Source: Actinomadura fibrosa
GTDB lineage: Bacteria; Actinomycetota; Actinomycetes; Streptosporangiales; Streptosporangiaceae
Reading direction: 5' to 3'
Assembly (NCBI RefSeq): GCF_900659615.1
Contig: NZ_CAACUY010000004.1
Span: 1 to 64,000 of the forward strand
DNA length: 64,000 bases
Shown here: positions 60,689 to 64,000 of the stretch, piece after piece
Layout of the letters: each line of letters begins with the position of its first letter
Numbering within the stretch: position 1 is the first letter of the stretch
Notes under the pieces: model-generated
Database searches by the model: none
Seen by the model: only the letters and a program-made list of their open reading frames with translations
Told to the model about the DNA's origin: nothing
Position numbers and translations under genes: made by a program

Positions 60689-61227
60689 CTTCTCGTTCCA
60701 GTCCTCAGGTAGGTACCGGACGTGCACGCCCAGCGTACCCGCGGGCCACGGGCGAGACATCCGGCGGGGCGCGGAACAGTATGCGCGCCACGGAACACCA
60801 TCACATACCGGTGACGCCGCGCCTACCTCACGTCACTGGAGCCTCGGTCGGGTCGCCACAGTTCGGCGGCAACGGACGGCGACCGCTTGCGGCACGCCGG
60901 GAGAGCCGCGTAATCGTGAAAGCGTGACGGTGCCGTCACCCGAAGTGAGAGGAGCCGCCGGCGCGCTCCGGGCCCTCCGGGCGCTCCGGGCGCTCCGGCG
61001 CCGGACGGCCTGAGACGCCCGCGGGCCCGGCCCGCCGGCGGGGAACGGACCCACCCCGCCGGCCTTGGAGGGGCCGCACCCCGGACGGGTCTCCGCCCCA
61101 CCGCGCCCGTCGTCCCGGCGGTGGGGCGGAACCGTCCCCGAGCCGCGCCACGGAGGCGCGCGGCGCGATCGCTCGTGCGCCACGGACACGCGGTGCGATC
61201 TGTCGTGCGCCACGGGCGCGCGGCGGG
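60689..61227. other. Intergenic between DUF2520 gene and FtsX-type permease gene
   Basis: No gene is supported in this 539-bp stretch. It is low-complexity in places (gggcgctccgg repeated near 60970-61005). Its right end carries 29-30-bp direct repeats that run into the 3' end of the permease gene (see 61137-61256). Confidence 0.5.
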
Positions 61228-61256
61228 TCAGTCGTGTGCCAGGGACTCCACGATCG
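61137..61256. repeat. Direct repeats of 29-30 bp overlapping the end of the permease gene
   Basis: Units beginning near 61137, 61167, 61197 and 61227 share the core tcgtgcgccacgg (tcgtgtgccaggg in the last). The last unit contains the permease stop codon and the codons for its final residues, SLAHD. The downstream units therefore look like copies of the gene's own 3' end. Confidence 0.6.
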
Positions 61257-63726
61257 ACGCGCGGGCCGCGCGGCGGGCGGGCATCACGGCGGCGACCGTG
61301 CCCGCGGCGCCGGCGAGGACCACGAAGCCGGCGACCTGGAGGTAGGGCAGGGCGAACACCGAGTCGCGCGCCATCGCGTTCGTCGCGGCCCAGCCGAACA
61401 CCACCCCGAGCGCGACCCCGGTGGCCGCGCCGATCACGGCCATCACCAGCGCCTCCACCGACAGCATCCGGCGGAGCTGGCGCCTGGTGAGCCCGAGGGC
61501 CCGCAGCAGCGCCGACTCGCGGGTGCGCTCCACGACCGACAGCGTCAGCGTGTTCGCGATGCCGAACAGCGCGATGACGATCGCCAGCCCGAGCAGCCCA
61601 CCGAAGATCATCAACATCATGTCGATCGCCTTGCTCAGCGACTCCTCGTACTCGGCGCTGGAGGTGACCTTGGCGGCCGGATACGGCCGGGCCGCGTCGT
61701 CGACCAGCGACCGGGCGGTGCTCGCGGGCACGCCGTCCCGCGCCTTGACGAAGATCGCGGACGGGTCGCGGACGGCGAAGTACCGGTCGAAGTCGGCCTC
61801 GGGCACCAGGAAGCCGCCGAGCTGCGTGCCGGACGCGTAGACCGCGGCGATCCGCACCGGCACCGTCCCGTGCGCCGTCTCCATCCGGACGGTCTGCCCG
61901 TACCCGAGGCGGGAGTCCTGGGCCATCTCCTCGTCCACCATCGCGGTGCCGGAGGTGAACGCGGCCTGCGAGCCCCGCACGAACTTCGGTTTGACGGCGC
62001 CGCCGAGCGCCGACGCGGTCACCGTCCTGACCATCCGGTCGTCGCCGCCGACCGGGGCCTCCTTCTCGCGCAGCTCGATCACCGCGGCGATCTGCGGCCG
62101 CTCGCGCAGCGCCGTGGCCAGCGCGTGCGGCAGCCGGGCGTCCTTCCGGCCGAACTGCGGCTGCACCTGGAACTGGAACGGGAACTGCGCGTCCAGCCGC
62201 GCGGCGGAGGTCTCCTTCCCGCTGGCGCCGACCACCGAGAACAGGCTCATCAGGCCGACGCCGACGGTCAGCGCGATCGTCGTGGTGGCGGTGCGGCGCG
62301 GCGCGCGCTGCGCGTTCGCCACCGCGAGCCGCGCCGGCACGCCCCCGAGCAGGACCGGGACGGCGCCCGCGACCCGTCCCAGCGGGCGGATCAGCGCGGG
62401 CATCACCGCGATCACCGCGACGAAGAACACCGCGCCGGCGGCCGCCACGATGTACATCGCGGCCTGGCCCTTGGCCATGACGACCGAGCCGAGCACGCCG
62501 AGCGCCAGCCCCCCGCCGCCGAGCAGCACCGCGAGGACCGCCCGCAGCCGGCCGAGGCGGAACCGGCCGCTGCCCGGTTCGAGATCGCTGCGCAGCGCCG
62601 CGACGGGCGCGACCCGCGTGGCGGCGCGGGCGGGCAGCAGCGCGGACAGGACGGTCACCGCGACGCCCACCGCCAGGCCGACCGCGACCGTCCGGCCGGT
62701 GAGCGCGATGCCCTCCACCCGGACCTGCGGGCTCAGGCCCCCGACCAGGCCGAGGGCGCCCGCGCCGAGCCCGAGCCCGGCGGCCAGCCCGAGCAGCGAG
62801 CCGACCAGCCCGACGACCGCGGACTCCAGCACGACGCCGCCGAACACCTGGCGGCGGGTCGCGCCGACGCAGCGCAGCAGCGCCATCTCGCGCATGCGCT
62901 GCGCGATCAGGATCGAGAAGGTGTTGTAGATGACGAGGGCGGAGACGAGCACCGCCACCATCCCGAAGATCAGCAGCCCGGTCCGGATGACGGTCGTGTC
63001 GGCGCCCGCGGCGGCGGCCAGCTTCGCCGCCAGCTCGTCACCGGTGTAGGTCCGGTAGGACGCGCCGGCGGCCGCGGCGACGGCGCCCTCGCTCCCCCCG
63101 GCGATGTCGAGCTCCTTGTAGCCCTTCTCGCCCGTCATCGCCATCGCGGTCGCCGGGTCGAAGCCGACGGCGCCGCGGAAGGCCGCGTCCGGGTCGATGC
63201 CGAAGTCGACGAGCCCGACCACGGTGAAGCGGTGCGGACGGTTCGCCCGGTCCAGGACCGTCACCGCGTCACCGACCCCGTACCCCTCCCGCTCGGCGGT
63301 GTGGGTGTCGAGGACGGCCTCGGAGGCGCCCTTCGGCGTCCGTCCCTTGTCCACGTCGTAGCGAAGGAGCCGTCCGGAGGGAACCGACATCCCGACGGTG
63401 GGGAGGTCCCCCACCGCCTTGCCGTCCTTGCCGACCAGGGCGGCGTCCCCCTGCACCCTCCCCTGCACCTCCGTCACGCCGGGCAGGGCGGCGACCCGCT
63501 TCAGGACGCCCTCCGGTATGACGGTGTCGGAGTCGTTCCCCCTCGGCAGGACGGCCACATCGACCTTGTCGGCCGACCGCGCGAAGGTCTTCGCGACCCC
63601 CTTGTCCATCGAGTCGGTCAGCACGAACGTCCCGGCGATGAACCCCACGCCGAGGGTGATCGCCAGGCCCGTCAGCAGCAGCCGCAGTTTGTGGGCCCGC
63701 AGGCCCGCCAGCGTCGTCCCCAGCAT
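61228..63726 (-). CDS. Large FtsX-family ABC transporter permease
   Basis: An 832-aa permease with the duplicated FtsX layout: N-terminal helix (LLLTGLAITLGVGFIAGTFV), extracellular domain, helices about 250-400, a middle pair of helices about 400-460, a second extracellular domain (PFQFQVQPQFGRK) and C-terminal helices about 690-820. Each FtsX half ends in the LPARAATRV or MPARRAARA motif. It pairs with the ATPase encoded 4 bp upstream. Substrates are probably lipids, lipoproteins or drugs. Confidence 0.93.
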   Translation of the reverse strand: MLGTTLAGLRAHKLRLLLTGLAITLGVGFIAGTFVLTDSMDKGVAKTFARSADKVDVAVLPRGNDSDTVIPEGVLKRVAALPGVTEVQGRVQGDAALVGKDGKAVGDLPTVGMSVPSGRLLRYDVDKGRTPKGASEAVLDTHTAEREGYGVGDAVTVLDRANRPHRFTVVGLVDFGIDPDAAFRGAVGFDPATAMAMTGEKGYKELDIAGGSEGAVAAAAGASYRTYTGDELAAKLAAAAGADTTVIRTGLLIFGMVAVLVSALVIYNTFSILIAQRMREMALLRCVGATRRQVFGGVVLESAVVGLVGSLLGLAAGLGLGAGALGLVGGLSPQVRVEGIALTGRTVAVGLAVGVAVTVLSALLPARAATRVAPVAALRSDLEPGSGRFRLGRLRAVLAVLLGGGGLALGVLGSVVMAKGQAAMYIVAAAGAVFFVAVIAVMPALIRPLGRVAGAVPVLLGGVPARLAVANAQRAPRRTATTTIALTVGVGLMSLFSVVGASGKETSAARLDAQFPFQFQVQPQFGRKDARLPHALATALRERPQIAAVIELREKEAPVGGDDRMVRTVTASALGGAVKPKFVRGSQAAFTSGTAMVDEEMAQDSRLGYGQTVRMETAHGTVPVRIAAVYASGTQLGGFLVPEADFDRYFAVRDPSAIFVKARDGVPASTARSLVDDAARPYPAAKVTSSAEYEESLSKAIDMMLMIFGGLLGLAIVIALFGIANTLTLSVVERTRESALLRALGLTRRQLRRMLSVEALVMAVIGAATGVALGVVFGWAATNAMARDSVFALPYLQVAGFVVLAGAAGTVAAVMPARRAARASIVESLAHD

Positions 63727-63730
63727 CGGC

Positions 63731-64000
63731 TCAGGCCCCCAGGCTCTTCAGCCGGTCGAGCACGGCGTCCGGCGTCGGGCCGACGATCTCGCTCGTGATC
63801 GACCCGTCGCGCAGGAACACCACCCGGTCGGCGTAGGACGCGGCGACCGGGTCATGGGTCACCATCACGATCGTCCGGCCCATCTCGCGGACGGACGCCC
63901 GCAGGAAGCCGAGCACCTCCGCGCCGGACCGCGAGTCTAGGTTGCCGGTCGGCTCGTCCGCGAAGATGACGTCGGGCCGGGCGACGAGGGCGCGCGCGCA
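63731..64000 (-). CDS. ABC transporter ATPase, 3' part only
   Basis: The last 89 residues of a LolD/MacB-type ATPase. Walker B ([16 protein letters not shown]), the H-loop ([20 protein letters not shown]) and the C-terminus are present; Walker A and the signature lie beyond the window. It works with the large FtsX-type permease encoded 4 bp downstream. Confidence 0.93.
   Translation of the reverse strand, partial: CARALVARPDVIFADEPTGNLDSRSGAEVLGFLRASVREMGRTIVMVTHDPVAASYADRVVFLRDGSITSEIVGPTPDAVLDRLKSLGA

Overview
The window is about 64 kb of very GC-rich chromosome from an actinomycete. Third codon positions are almost all G or C, GTG and TTG starts are common, and many genes appear to be transcribed without a leader. 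The gene content (BldN-type sigma factor, AfsR/SARP regulator, RadA-DisA, Lsr2, ClpC) and gene order fit the Streptosporangiales, for example Actinomadura. This is inference from family knowledge, not a database match. No rRNA, tRNA, insertion sequence, prophage or CRISPR array was seen.

Region 1 (1-14,500): a membrane protein cut by the window edge; a BldN-family ECF sigma factor followed by what looks like an eroded RsbN-type anti-sigma factor; and a HAD phosphatase. Next comes an accessory block: a large SARP/NB-ARC regulator converging on a DrrAB-type ABC exporter whose promoter carries three 11-bp-spaced heptamers of SARP-site type, then a CAP-domain protein and an AraC regulator divergent from a PLP-dependent decarboxylase. 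The block ends with a conserved actinobacterial group: PlsC-like acyltransferase, SDR protein, 32-aa AURKAIP1/COX24 peptide and BldC-like HTH protein.

Region 2 (14,500-32,250): AcuC-type deacetylase with a partner gene, an esterase, a MacAB-like efflux set, proC next to proline dehydrogenase, an O-methyltransferase and TetR pair sharing a perfect operator, an LCP cell-wall ligase, an ABC-2 exporter, a TetR regulator, a TIM-barrel isomerase, a methyltransferase and an alpha/beta hydrolase. The proC-isomerase-HTH-SDR-acyltransferase set recalls the mycobacterial Rv0498-Rv0502 neighbourhood.

Region 3 (32,250-61,000): this has the order of the mycobacterial radA-disA-mutY-clpC-lsr2-lysS-coaX-panD-panC region. 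radA, disA and mutY are followed by an accessory insert: a NADAR-domain protein divergent from an adenosine-deaminase-like enzyme, then two unrelated minisatellite-like arrays flanking an HTH/nucleotidyltransferase gene. Then come clpC, lsr2, two RDD membrane proteins, a GNAT acetyltransferase and an NlpC/P60 hydrolase preceded by a clear c-di-AMP (ydaO-type) riboswitch. LuxR-HTH, LacI and P450 genes precede lysS, a two-RCK potassium channel, coaX, nadC-nadB, panD-panC and a DUF2520 protein. The window ends with a large FtsX-type permease and the 3' part of its ATPase gene.

Main points of interest: the c-di-AMP synthase DisA, a c-di-AMP riboswitch and an RCK potassium channel lie within 21 kb; the 25-26-bp tandem array at 38148-38853 is striking; the SARP-type heptamers tie the SARP gene to the adjacent exporter; and an anti-sigma factor partner may have decayed beside BldN.
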